DNA of 64,000 bases. It comes from Lotus japonicus. Its lineage: Eukaryota; Streptophyta; Magnoliopsida; Fabales; Fabaceae. The notes under the pieces are model-generated. The model saw nothing but the letters and a program-made list of their open reading frames with translations. It was not told the origin of the DNA and did no database searches. This document shows positions 11,130 through 23,387 of this stretch, piece by piece. Numbering within the stretch: position 1 is the stretch's first letter; every line of letters starts with the position of its first letter. Where the stretch lies: assembly GCF_012489685.1 (NCBI RefSeq), contig NC_080046.1, forward strand, positions 64,557,984 to 64,621,983, in the 5' to 3' direction. Position numbers and translations under genes: made by a program.

Positions 11130-11749
11130 AGTAGAATGAATAGCAATGGAGGAAGAAGAAGAAGAAGATGAAGAGTGTGGAGTGAGTGAGGGAGTGATTA
11201 GAGTCAAAGTAATTTGAAGAGACTTGTTACGTTATGTTTTGTTTTCGTAGTCTTGTGTCTTTAGGTCTTCTCCTTCTTGAATCATGGCACGCGCTTGGCT
11301 GCAGTGTGTATCCACTCCCAATGCATGAGATGAGAGATTAATGTGGATGATTAAAGAAAGTTTTGACTACATTTGTTCTTGGAAGGAAGTAGAGATACTA
11401 GATCTAGGGTTTTTTGCACGGCGTTATCGGTAAGAACATGTCTGGTTGAATGAGAGATTTAACATTTTATAGTATGGCTAAACCTTAATTTTAGATTATT
11501 ACATTATGGGCTTTACATTAGTTTAATGAGTTACACTCAGGTTTAGCCTAAACCTTAATGTTTCATTTCTAGTCCTTAATGAGGTCTCGCCTTGCGGCCT
11601 AATGACCCTCAAAAAGGGGATGCGACGCGGGTCCATTACGTAAAAGTCATTCTATTAGAGCATTTTGCTCAGAAGAAGACTTTTTGGGGGCATTGGCAAA
11701 CATGCCCTAATTCTAGAATAAGTGATTTGCCAATTGCCAATTTTTTTAA
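11130..11749. other. VQ gene upstream region and spacer
   Basis: This holds the 5' leader and promoter side of the VQ gene. The leader has a GAAGAA-type microsatellite at 11150-11170. A short GC-richer piece at 11575-11640 (gtctcgccttgcggcc) looks like part of a dispersed repeat. I see no gene. Confidence 0.5.
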
Positions 11750-13057
11750 GGCTTATTAGCACTTTTGGTCCCCCAGGTTTCAAAAATGTGCAAATGGAGT
11801 CCCTCACGTTTAAAAATAGCATTTTGGTACCCTGACGTTAGTCTCCGTTAACAGTTTTGGTCCCCCAGCTGATTTCCGTCCAAAAGTTAACGTTTTTTTG
11901 CTGACGTGGAATTTTTTTAAGTGAGATGGCATGACATTAGGAGAGAGAAGACTTCATTAGACTCACCCATGTGAGCTGCACATGCTTCCATCTCTTCACC
12001 ATTACCCACTACCCATAAACATTATGATCTTCATCTTCTTCCTCTACATCTTCACAATCTTAACCCAGAAAATAAAACTCATTAACATGGAATTTTTTTT
12101 TCAGATTGAACAGAAAAAAAATAGTTCAGAATGTCTGTACAAAGAAGGTTGATTCCATGGAACGAATTATATATTGTATTGTCACTAATTCAGAGCTTGA
12201 TTCCATGAAAATCATTAAGAGAAAAAAATTCAAAAGACAATCACAAAGCCACCACAGAGTGAAGGAAAGAGCGTTAGAGCCACGAGATTGGGAGAAGAGG
12301 CGAGATGACCTTTCTTTTGGAAGAGGAGAAAACCACACAGCCGCCTCAGCCATCACCTCTTTTCTCAGCCCCAAACACGAATCACGACCGCCGCCTCTAT
12401 CCTTTACTTATCTTGATTCAAAAAATCGAGAGAGAGAAAGTAGAGATTCAGAAACAGAGAGGGAAGCAACGATTCAGAAATAGAGAGGGGTTTCTGGGTC
12501 CATCGCACCTCCAATGCGTCCTAGATCTCCATCTCAACAACAAGCAAACCCTCCCCTCCGTCGTGCCCAGGACTCGCCGCTGTGCCATTTCCCCTATGCC
12601 AGTTGCGCCGTGCTACCGTTTTCCCCTCGATCTCGTCCCTCAGATCACTCTCCAAACCAAGATCTGACATTTTTCATCCCTCACCGTCTCAATCTATTTT
12701 CCCCTTTCATCCCTCACTTGATCTCTTTCTCTTAATGGGAGACTGGGAGGTTGGGGTTAGGGTTTTGATGGGGTTGGGGCTGAAGAAGAAATGGACAAGA
12801 TGATGCAGAAAGAGAGAAACGATGAAGAAGATGTTTTTTTATAATTAATTTTAACTATTAAATTTTATTTACTTTCAAAAAAACAATTATTAAAAATTCC
12901 ACGTCAGCAAAAAAAGTTAACTTTTGGACGGAAATTAGCTGAGGGACCAAAACTGTTAACGGAGACTAACGTCAGGGTACCAAAATGCTATTTTTAAACG
13001 TGAGGGACTCCATTTGCACATTTTTGAAACCTGGGGGACCAAAAGTGCTAATAAGCC
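11750..13057. mobile_element. Mutator-like (MULE) element with about 168-bp inverted repeats
   Basis: The left end starts GGCTTATTAGCACTTTTGG and the right end finishes with its exact complement at 13057. The inverted repeats extend about 168 bp (11750-11918 and 12890-13057) with few differences. The 9-bp sequence tttttttaa flanks both sides (11741-11749 and 13058-13066), the size expected for Mutator. The 1308-bp element has no transposase. Its interior at 12100-12830 is richer in C and G than the flanks, with a CT-rich leader-like stretch, so it may carry captured host sequence, as Pack-MULEs do. Open frames inside match no family I know. Confidence 0.88.
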
Positions 13058-13085
13058 TTTTTTTAACAAGGAAAGTTGGTTAGGC

Positions 13086-13189
13086 TTCAACTAGTTAGGT
13101 TTTTTTTTGTCAAAAGCCAATAGTCAGGTTGGGTTAATGCATTTTTTTTTGGCAAAAGCCACTAGTCAGGTTGGGTTATTGTTTTTTCG
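13086..13189. repeat. triplicated target with two poly(T) micro-inserts
   Basis: Three diverged copies of the sequence ccaatagtcaggttgggtta occur, the first reduced to caactagttaggt. They are separated by ttttttttgtcaaaagc and ttttttttttggcaaaagc. The two inserts are near-identical in core, which suggests either two insertions at one site or one insertion followed by duplication. Confidence 0.7.
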
Positions 13190-14185
13190 ACCAAACATAT
13201 CTGGTCAGCATGGACAATCAAAGAGGTATAATGAACAAAAGTGGGCTAACATGTATAATCAAGGTCCAATTGAACGAAAAACATACCAGCATCTACTACT
13301 TCTTATTCTTCCACTACTGTAGCTAGAAGACCACCTATAGCGGCTCGACACGTGTCTTTGTTTTGTTTATAATTTTTTTTTTAACTCCGAAAACTGAAAA
13401 CGACGTAGTTTTCAACTTCAGCACTGTTTCTCCACATCTCTACGACTGATTTCGCGTGTTCCTCTTCTTCTCCACCCACCCCGCCGTACCAGTCATCACC
13501 TTCTGATTCGTGATTTCTCTTCCACATCCTTCTTTTTCTCCACATCAATCTGAAACCCGACCTGTGTGATTCTGTGTATCCTTCCTCTTTCCACCCACTT
13601 CTCACCAATCCATCAAGTGGGTCTTTTCCGATTGATCTGATGAAGTTTTACTTTCGGCCGCCGCTTGATGTTTCCAACCATTCACGTCTCTACACCTCAA
13701 TCCCTCAACTATTCATTCGTCATCCCTTCTCATCAGTTGCCCAACTTTTAGGGTTGAATGCATCAACAAAGGTCAGTATCAATCCAAATCTCCATTAATT
13801 TTCTCCATTGGGTTGAATTTATTTTGTACTACACCAACTCTTTTATCTCTGTTATTGATTTTTGTTAATGAGATTTCAATTTTTTAAAATTTATATATTA
13901 CAGCTGCTTGATGTGTGTTTATGTCAGTATAGTCAAATTTTGGCTATAAATACCCCATGTTGTGAACTCTCATTCACACCATTCCCATATCCCAATCCTT
14001 CTGCTTGAAACCCCCACCTCTATTTCATCTGATTTCCCTATTCTGTTTGAATGCTCATATTTCATCTGATTTCACTGTTTCTTGCTGTGGAATGGGAGGG
14101 CAATTTTTATGTCATTTTATTATCAAATTGCAGGTTCATCTTTGCGGCATACTTGCTTCCTGGGGATTTAAGCAGAGAAGGAAGA

Positions 14186-15190
14186 ATTGAATGTATGCAA
14201 AAATGGCATGGAGAGTTGTTTTAGGTGGGGTTAGCCATTCACAAAGATGAGATACTTCTCTCACTTAAAGTCTCTATTTTCAATGTTTCTCCTTATATTC
14301 TTTGTTTCCTTCCACCAATTACTTTAATAATTACTTTGGGATATTTATAATTCTGGTCTCCTCTGGTATTTTATGTCATTTCCAGATTCTGGAGTGTTGG
14401 GGTTGTGCTGTTTTGCCTTTGGAAGAGAGCCTTGCGGGTTTGTTGATGGCTTATGGCTATATATGGATACAAAGAGACCCCTCTATGTATAGTTTATGTA
14501 GTTAGCCTTTGGGCATTTGGTATTCCCTTATCTTTCTTTGTTCTGTTTTAGTCTTAGTTTAGTCATTCCTTCTGTTTTCTCCTCTATTGTAATTCTATTG
14601 TATTTGGGTTGAGGCACCCCCTTGTGCTCCCTTTAATACAACTCTTTGGCTTATAAAAAAACTTCAATAATTACTTTGAAGAGCAAAAAGAGATGGAATT
14701 CAGGTTTTTCTCCCTTTTACTAATGCTGTCATACTACTAAAGGAAAGGGAAATATTTCTCGGCGGTTGAATTTGTATTTTTATATTTTAAGTTATATTGT
14801 GTTTCCAACTATGTCACAAATAGAATAAGAAAGCTTTGGCAAGTAGAGAAATCTGATTTAGTATCAAAGAAGCGATATCTCATGTCATGTACCATTTAGT
14901 GTCATGTCTTTATGCAAGATCGTTAATTTAGAAAACTAAAGAAGTTTTAACCAGATTTAGATATGGATTTCATTTGCTAAATATTCTGTTTAGCCTCACT
15001 CATGTGGTTACTGAGGTGGACTTTAGGGATGTTTGAGGGCTGAATTTTTATAGTCGTAAATATTAGATACAGAGTGAGTATAATGGAATGTTGGCAAAAA
15101 TTACATGGAAAGTGGTTTTATGTGGGGTTGGCCAGTCCCAAGAGTGAGATTCTCTCACTGAGAGCCTATATTTGAAATGGTTATTCCTTC
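14186..15190. repeat. diverged direct repeat of about 130 bp (14190 and 15085)
   Basis: The stretch from tgcaaaaatggcatggagag through gtggggttagcc and tctctcactta at about 14196-14310 is matched by ttggcaaaaattacatggaa, gtggggttggcc and tctctcactga at about 15090-15210. Both copies lead into tccttCctTCCAycaat-type sequence. The duplication is internal to the Helitron candidate and predates or flanks the LINE insertion, which lies in the spacer between the copies. Confidence 0.6.
14339..14665 (+). mobile_element. 5'-truncated LINE tail with 13-bp target duplication
   Basis: aataattactttg at 14326-14338 recurs exactly at 14666-14678. The insert ends gcacccccttgtgctccc, then aatacaactctttggcttat and a short poly(A), which has the look of a plant LINE 3' end. 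No coding domain remains in about 327 bp. Confidence 0.65.
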
Positions 15191-15469
15191 TTTGTTGCCT
15201 TCCATCAATCACTACAATACCTATCCTTGAATATCCATTGAAGAAAACAACATTGTTAATGGGACCACAACCGTGTTCTTTCATGCTTGGAGTGCCTTTG
15301 TGGCTTTTTGTTATTTTCACTGACAAGTTCCAATTAGAACATGTTCTTTTATTGTTGGGGTAACTTTGTGGCCTTATGAGATTAACTCAGTTTAATTTGA
15401 GTTATAAGTGGGTTAGGTTTTTTTTATGCCTCATTACATTTGCTGATAAGCCGTGAATAGTATTACTTT

Positions 15470-15600
15470 TTTGATACTTGCCAATAACTATTAGAAATAA
15501 TTGTTTATTGTCAGTTATCTTTCTTACTTTCAATCTTGCTTAAAGTATATTTAAGAGCCAATTACTTGCCAATAACTATTAGAAATAATTGCTTATTGCT
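15470..15600. repeat. two-copy repeat of about 38 bp
   Basis: acttgccaataactattag followed by aaataattg(t/c)ttattg occurs at about 15477 and again at about 15566. It is a small internal duplication. Confidence 0.75.
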
Positions 15601-17419
15601 CATTACATTAGTTTCTTTCATTGCTTGGACCAGGGATCTTGAATTTTAAAGCACACATTTCCTCATTCTGTTTATAATTCTATAGTTTTATTTATTCAGA
15701 TATATGGTTATTATTAAATGAATTGAGGCTTTATATTTCATATTTAGTGTTGGACATTGCAATTCTGGATTCAGCTTTTGACTTTTCTGGTGTTACTGGA
15801 TTCAAATATTCACTGATGCTTCTGCATTTCTTTTTTCTGCTTAATTTTGTATTTTGGAATTAGAGTTGTTTGTTAGAATTTAGAACCTCTTGAGTCTCCA
15901 TCACCAATAAAATGTGTAAATTACAAGTTACTAGAACCTGTGGAAACATTTCATGTGGAAAAGTTGAATTACTCCCTTTTGGAGAAAGTAGAAGCTAAGG
16001 TGCATTACATCACTCTGCTTTTCTAACTGCAAAAGGCTGAATTGAAGGTGGTTTTTGTTTTTATTTCTTCTTTTTCTGGAGCTTTCCTACTTTCCCTTAC
16101 TAGGAAAATGTGATTCAACACTTGCCTAATATTTCTATGATTACAGTATAACATACATTTCAGAGAATTTAAGAGTCAATAAGGAAGCCACTAATCAAGA
16201 AATTTATGTATTAGCTATTCAAAGGTTATGTTTTCATGATGTATTTTCTTGCTGTGATTTCCAATACAAGGTCCTTATGGGATAGTTTTATGCTATAGGG
16301 ACACAGTAGGGGATCTCCTAAAGATAACAAGAATCTCCACGAAGAAATTGAAACCACATAATACTCCTCATGCAGCCATAACATTGAAGTAAAAGATCAG
16401 GTACTAATTAATTTATGGTGTTGGAAATATAGAGTTTTAATCTGATTTTCTTTTTAATTCAAGAAAACTGCTTTAATTAACATGATCTTGATGCTTTTAA
16501 AAAAAAAATTAACATGATTTTGATGATGAGTTTGCAAACTATCAGCATTTAAAAGATTAAACCAATTTAGTATGTTGATAAGCTTTGAAATGCATTAAAC
16601 TATTATTGACTTTGAATCTTGCATCCTCATTGTTGTATTTTCTCTCTCCTGTTGGTTTCAAAATCATTATTAATACCCTTATGTTGACTTATATATTGAA
16701 TAAGCCTGAGCCATTGTAACTTCATGACTTGCTGTCCACACATGAAAAGAAGTGGTGGACGTGTTTGGAAAAATTGTTGAAAGATCTTTAAACTTTTGGT
16801 GGATAAGTTTAAGCTTTTGGCATATTCACTTTTTCTTTCGCACATGAAATTTTGTTTATATTAAGTCTTCAATTCATGTAGTTTAATCTCTTGCCATGTT
16901 CATTTTTTCTTTCAAAATAGATACTTTAGAGTCAAGAGCTTTATTTTCAAAGATTGTTTTTCAACTTTTTCGTGCTGAAGCCACATTCTGATTTGGCAGG
17001 TGCCTTGGGGATGAAATATGTGTTTGCTGAGAGTTGGGCTTCAGAATATCTAAATGTCATCTTATCCAAATGGCCAATTGAGAGGTGGAAAGTTCCAGAA
17101 TGCTGATAAGGTTGATGATTTCAGGTTCCTTCTTCCTCTTATATTTCCATTGAAAAATTGACACTTTCCATTTTTCATCATGAAAGTAGTTAGTTAAGAT
17201 TTTTGTTAAAAAAGACTGCAATAAGAAGTGTTTATGTGTTGCAAGAATGTGTTGAAGGCCTCAATTATTGTGCAGGAGAATCAGAAAATGAAACTGTTTA
17301 GATCATCATGAATTGTGGTCATGTATTTACTCTTTCTCACATTAAGCTACCTATGAGTTACACTTGCAGGGATACACATAGTTCTCATTCTTCTTCATAG
17401 GGACTTTTGTATCATGCAG

Positions 17420-18583
17420 CAACGGAAAACCAAAGGAGCTTAAGGATTTTAATGAGGTATGGCCGTATGGCACAATATTCAATTTTGCAATGTGTTTTCT
17501 TTACCGTGAATGATTGCTGATTATCTATTTCTTTAATTCATTTTTTTCAAATGTACAGGGTTTCTATTTTATTGTTTGTGCCACTATCAAATTGCCACAA
17601 TCAGTTTTCTGTTGCTAATAGGGTGAAGGCCATCAATTTGCAGATAAAACATTCTTGGATTTTGGATAAGATGTGAATCTCACTCCTTCTACAGAGAAAG
17701 TAAGACAAGGATCATGAAAGTGTTTGCAAAATTTGAAAAGTTGTGATCATTTTTCCATTGGAACACTTCATTGCAGTATGTTTTCCATTGGAACCCTTCA
17801 TTGCATGTCATCATGTTTTCTTTTACTTATTCCTTAGTATAAGGAGACATCAATGAGTGAAGGAAGATCCAAATCTCATTAGATTTTTTCTTTTACTCTC
17901 TGTCATAAGGCTCACACTTCTACTTTTTTTCTTCTGTGTGTCCATGTTTTTATATAATTTTTTTTAACACTACTCTGGTTTTCATTGAGTGCTTCAGATT
18001 ATGAAAATTACTATGCTCTTATTAATTTTCTTAAATCAACTTAACTAATTCTGTCTATTTTAATCTTGCTTCTCATATTGTATTTGTTAGACGTTGCCTC
18101 ACTCTTCAATTTATCTTTTATAGTTTCAATTCAAAATCGAACAAACAAGCTTATAATCACAACTCTGGTTTTCTTCTTTCATAATGTATTGCAATTTTGA
18201 ATTTATGCTTTTCTATAGTTGGGGATTTCTATATCTCCTTATGCACAATGTTATATCAAATATTGAGAAGAAAATTTATCAGAAAGGGAGTGAGCTACAA
18301 AATAGGCAAGTAACTGCACTTCAGTTAGAGGATAAAGTGAGATCTTAAAATGATTTGATGCCTGCCATATACCAATGTGTGTAGTGTGTGATTCTGTGTC
18401 TTTAGAGAAGTAAATATGTATTATATTTTTATAAATAAGAACTGGCAATGTTTCTGAAATTTAATGGTGTATTGCAGAAATTGAAGCTCTATTGCATGAA
18501 CTTGATGAGGAAGAGATGCAAATGGATGAATTAGCAAAGAGGACTATAGAAGTTGAAAGAATTCATTCCTTGAGGTGTTGATG
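17420..18583 (+). pseudogene. captured multi-exon gene fragment, coiled-coil type, broken
   Basis: Several exon-like pieces with splice sites follow one another. At 17420-17456, after gcag and before gtatgg, is NGKPKELKDFNE. At 17622-17699, after aatag and before gtaag, is GEGHQFADKTFLDFG, then an in-frame TAA, then DVNLTPSTEK. From 18479, after attgcag, is IEALLHELDEEEMQMDELAK, continuing with RTIEVERIHSL before a stop. The last exon is strongly acidic and heptad-like, so a coiled coil is likely. The internal stop and a phase mismatch before the last exon mean it cannot make the parental protein. I do not recognise the parent gene. An earlier exon-like piece at 17000-17100 (KYVFAESWASEYLNVI) may belong to it. 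Confidence 0.45.
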
Positions 18584-20076
18584 CTGTTAAACCTGTTGAA
18601 AATGGCTCATGACAAACTGCAGCTTTTAAACATGATGAAAATATTTATACAAATATAGAATAGTTGGTTGGTTGTCTCATACAACTATTGGTAGATAGGG
18701 ATAATGAGTAATAGCTTTAGTGTGATGGTGTTAGATGATCATATGTGAGGGAATTGGATAAAGGGATATTTGAAGGAAGGTGATCATGAAAAAGGCTACA
18801 TATTCTCATTTGATACTGTGCCGAAAAACAAAAGACTTATAGATGCTACATAATTGGTTCTTATCCTTCGATATGAATAATATTGTTAAACTATATTTCA
18901 CCTTAAAAAAAAAGAATCTACTTTAATAAAGAGATATTATAAGTGTGAATATCACACAAGCTCTAATTTCAAAATTTTAACTTTAATCTCTTTGGCCAAG
19001 GTTAATCAATTTTTTTGATTGTGTGATTGCTAAATCATTGTCTATACTGTTATGCTTTTTTTTTTTAATTAGCTAACAACCGACAAACTTTCAAAGAGCT
19101 ATGTGAACAACAATGTTTTTTAATCTTATCAGCTTTGTATTACAGTTTTTTTGTCCTTTTTCTTTCTGTATCCTATCTCTTAAAAAACCAAGTATATGTT
19201 TAATGTGGTTTGACAATCATAAAATTTAATCTTTTCCTTTCAGTGACATCATTAAAATCTTCTAGCTAGAGAGATGCTTGAGAGTTGAGTCAAATTGAAC
19301 AATTTTGGTCTCTAAATGAAAGTTGATTCCAGGGTGAGTTGTTTTTTTAGCTACCATCATAATCAAAAACCACAAAAGCACACATAACACACCTATACTA
19401 ACGAGAGTGATTATAGCTGGACCAGTACAGGTTAACAGAATAACAATAAATTGTTGCTAAAATCTTTGGGCATTACCTACAGAATTTAAGAAACCAATTA
19501 AGTTAATTGGAGGATTTTAGTGCATGTAACTTCACTTTTAAGGAACTAGGATCACTTGTCTTTTGCATTTTAATGCATGTAAGCTCATTTGCAAGGTCAT
19601 TGAATAATGTTTTGTTGACACTTCTTATCCACATCCACCTTAGATATATAGGAAGAGAAAATAGAGAAATGTGTGGAAATGAGATAGGAAAGAAAGTGAG
19701 ATATGAATAATACTCTTTGATGTGTAAATATTTTCTTTTAGTTTCAAATATCTTTCTCACAGTCTAATATGTTATTACATTTCAGTCAACTTTTCATCTT
19801 TTACCGTAAAGATTGCGCCAAAGTGCAAGTCGACAGGGGTCAAACACAATTTACATTTGAAACTCATCTAATTCATATATATAAGAAAGATAAAACATTT
19901 AAACATAAACATAAGATAATAATGAGATATAAGTGTTTGACTAATTGAAATTGTACGTCTTAGTAAATACATCATTGTATTATTCCATATATATCAAATA
20001 CTCAATAATTGTAATTAACAGTGGAGTTCGTAAAAAATTATCCGTGCATCGCACGGACAAACGGGTATAATACTAG

Positions 20077-20854
20077 TTCCCAATAATCGTTCAGATTAGG
20101 ATCTTCTCAAGTGTTTTGAAAATGTTCCGTGAAAGTATATGTTTCTCTTCATAAATTACAAAGAATCTCACTTATTCAATACATATGAAGAGAGAAATAT
20201 ACACAAATTTTCAACTTCATAAAACTTAGAAAATTTGCATTTGAGAGGATCCCGACGAATTGATATCAGCCTTTTTTTGGGCTTGAATTCTAAAGAACTT
20301 GATCATTGAGGCAACCACGTTTTTTGTAACACTTGGTAACATACACATAGCTTTTAGGAAACACTTCAATTGAGTTTTTATTGAGAAGTTTGAAATAAGC
20401 TCAAAAAATTTAATAAATGTTTATTTGTGAGCTAATCTAAATAACTTATGAAAATTAGCTCAACTATTTCTAATAAAATCATAAGCTAATTATATAAATT
20501 ATCTCAGACTCTTGTGATGATGTTTTTAGTCAGACGTAGAGAAGGTCAATCCCTCTAAATATCCCTTTCCCCACGATTTTTTATGTGCATGTTGCCACTG
20601 GAAAATTGTAATTCTTGCATTCCTCAAAATAAAAATAAAAAACGTCTTCATTTGTATAGTTAACTGAAAATCTTAGGCAAAGAGGTATTGTTCCTGAACT
20701 GTGAACTCTACTGTTACCTATATCGGTTTTAATGGTTCACTAATTTTGTTTTACAGAAAAGTTGCTGCCGAAGAAAGAACAGAAGCAAACTCTATTTCAT
20801 ACACTGTAAAACTTGTTTGTCTAAAATCTACTTGTGAAGGAACAAAAAAATTCT
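20077..20854. other. spacer, no gene seen
   Basis: AT-rich sequence between the Helitron 3' end and the small four-exon gene. It includes degenerate MITE-like inverted sequence at about 20370-20500 (aaataagctcaa, gtgagctaat and similar). It probably also holds the 3' UTR of the following minus-strand gene. Confidence 0.45.
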
Positions 20855-23387
20855 TCACTGTTCCCTATTTGCTCCACTGAGTTCATTATCGTAGGATTCA
20901 GCTCCAGTATTATAAGATGTGATGGAATTGTTATAATTCTGCAGAAAAGTGAAACGTCAGAATAGATATTAGAGCAACCTAGATAATGTATACGCATCAA
21001 TGAAAAAAACAAGGGTAGATATAAGATATTTGTGCCAGTGTATAACAAACTTGACTTGCTTAATGTATAACTAAAAAAAATCAATTCAAACTATCATGAC
21101 TCGACCTCTTGAGAAGCATCTCTACAGAATTACCCAAAAAATAACAGAAAGTGTGATAATACCTGGCAAAACCTCTTGTTTCATTGAAAAAAAGATCATA
21201 AAAACATTTTGTATTTACAAATATAAATAAAATGGAATCATCATTCTGTAAGAAACAAAAACAATAATAGTATTTTTCCTATTAGGTGAGGTAGGTTAAT
21301 AGAGATCAAACAATGATATTGGGCACTAATTTAAACCAACTGGATCAGAAATACTTAAAATGGGCATTCAAACTTTCAGATAATACAATTTGCAAATAAT
21401 ACAATTTGCTTTGATGAAATTCAATCTCCTGCATTTTGTGATTGTGATTTATATTCAATTGACAGATTCAACATTCAGATAACCAAATGCCCTGTTCACA
21501 GGGGAAGCAATACTCGATTACCGTAAATCGTTGGAAAATAAAGAAGTCCCATGTCAATTGAAACTAAGAGAAGCATAGGATATAAATTATACAGCTTATT
21601 GCAATGGTACAATAAGCTAAGGCGATTTGGACAAAGTAGCAATTTTCAAGCATAAATCCAAAAGATCATCTCCTCTCCCAAGGTCCAAGACTGGGATATA
21701 ATAATATCAAGCATGGTATCAAAAAAGTTCAAATGGTCTCACAGCCTATTGATGATTCAAGGGAAGACTCGAGACACATATATTGTGGAACTTGAAATAC
21801 GAGTCTAGACTACGAGATTGAAGACAAGACAAATGGCATCTAAAACCGACCAAAATATAGTTCACTAAGACTTTTGAGGGTGAGTGTTCGAAAACAAAAG
21901 AAGTAAAGTGGATATAAATTTGGAGTGCATAAGAACAATAGGCCAAGACTTTTTGGAGAAAGTAGCAAATTTCAAAGCACAATCACATAGGCAAAGATCA
22001 GCTCCTTCTCTCCCATATTCAAAGACTTGGATGCCCCCCGCAATACACAACATAAATATACTGCATTCTAAATTTCTATTGCTATATAATGATTCATGGT
22101 CATCTATTTTATGGGTCACATATAAATAGAAAAAGCATTTTTTCATGTTAAATTTATCCACATTAAAAACCAAAAGAAAAAAAATATAAGAATGATCAAT
22201 TATATGATCATTATTAATCAAGAACCTAGAAGAAAAAGAAGAATATAGATAAAAAATTCAATCTTTTGAACATACACACAAATATTCTGTTTAACGGGCT
22301 AGTAAAAGGGATAAGCAGATGAAGATCTACAAACCGTTTTAGCGAGACCGTGAGCTGACATAACTTCATACAGCTTGCGCATCAGCACACCTTCTTCCAC
22401 CTATAGATACATTACAAAATTTCAGGAATTCAAGTTGATGTATATGACCACCAAATGAACTTGAGTTCAATAAAAAGCTAATAAAATACAAGTTCAAATG
22501 AAGTTTGAATATTAAACTCAAACAGAACTGCAACATGAAAGTCACCACCATCAGAAGGAGATGAGATTTCAACCCGGATATAGACAGCATGAAAAAAATA
22601 CCCATATTTTCATACTTTGCACTCTCTCCAACAAATAAACTAGTAAGAATTAAGGAATGCAACTCTAGAACACAAACGGTCAATCATAACCGAACATGGT
22701 TTTCCAACAAGCCATTAAAATATGTGTTATGAACATATCATTCAGAAGATAAATCAGACAAGGAGCTGATAAAATCAATGGGAGAGAATGTTTGGTTGTA
22801 AGAGATTGAAACTAGATACCAAATGAACTAGATTAATAGGATAACTAACTTTCCCACAAGAATTTAGTATCAAAATGCAAAGACAAAGGAGCCATCAACT
22901 TTGCCATATAAGCAGTACATGTGAGTGATTATTTCAAAGGAAAAAATTGAAATCAAATGAGCAAGAATAAAAGTTTAATTGATTAGTAATATCAGATGTC
23001 AGGTATCAAATTCCCAATAGAAAAATGCAAAAAGTCCATACCATAGAAAAACAAAGAATGCAAATTCTTAATTAATTCTCTTGATACAAAACAAAGCCCC
23101 AAACAAATTGAAGCGATAGAGAAGTGCAAACCCTAAGAATGAAAAACGAAATTGGGGATATGAATTGAAAGAACCTTGAGTCTTAGCTCTGCACGCAACA
23201 TGGAGGTCTTGACTTCCTTGAAAACCTCGTTTTGCTTATCTATATGCCTGTTCATTCACCAGAAAACAATATAGAATGAAAAACAGTTAAGAAGAAGATT
23301 ATGAATGAAAGTTGAGTAGTTGGAAGAACAGTGTCAGTACTTGAATAACTCTCCAGTGTGTCTTGGCTCGAAATTTCTAGGTTCCAT
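20855..23387 (-). CDS. small conserved-looking plant protein of unknown function (4 exons)
   Basis: The exons, read on the minus strand, are 23341-23387, 23175-23247, 22335-22400 and 20855-20938. All introns are GT-AG with matching phases, and the sum is exactly 90 codons (89 residues plus stop). The protein starts MEPRNFEPRHTGELFKHIDK and continues with QNEVFKEVKTSMLRAELRLK and VEEGVLMRKLYEVMSAHGL; the last exon is polar, ending GANREQ. It has no signal peptide or membrane segment. The middle looks like amphipathic helix or coiled coil. I do not recognise the family. The phase-perfect joins, clean acceptors and start context argue for a real gene. The last intron is long (about 1.4 kb) and contains repeats, so an additional or alternative exon there is possible, and the last exon is the least certain. 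Confidence 0.65.
21595..22045. repeat. diverged direct repeat inside the long intron
   Basis: The stretch ttggacaaagtagcaatttt, then aagatcatctcctctccca, at about 21637-21680 is echoed by ttggagaaagtagcaaattt, then aagatcagctccttctctccca, at about 21953-22016. The copies differ by substitutions and small indels. The repeat lies in the last intron of the small four-exon gene. Confidence 0.55.

Larger units (their letters stand above)
13292..20076 (+). mobile_element. candidate non-autonomous Helitron, 6.8 kb, with captured gene fragments
   Basis: The 3' end is characteristic: a 7-bp hairpin TCCGTGC-ATC-GCACGGA at 20041-20057, then acaaacgggtataata and a terminal CTAG at 20073-20076, followed by T. 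The proposed 5' end is TCTACTACTTCTTATTCTTC at 13292, preceded by A, as expected for insertion between A and T without target duplication. The 5' end is the weaker half of the call. Inside I see no Rep/helicase. The content includes a 5'-truncated LINE (14339-14665), an internal diverged duplication (14190 and 15085) and exon-like fragments (17420-18583). Confidence 0.55.

Noticed and set aside
11130..11207. 26-codon N-terminal extension of the VQ protein
   Set aside because: The extension is mostly poly-Ser from a GAA-type repeat in the likely 5' leader. Family members start close to MDYQ-like sequence.
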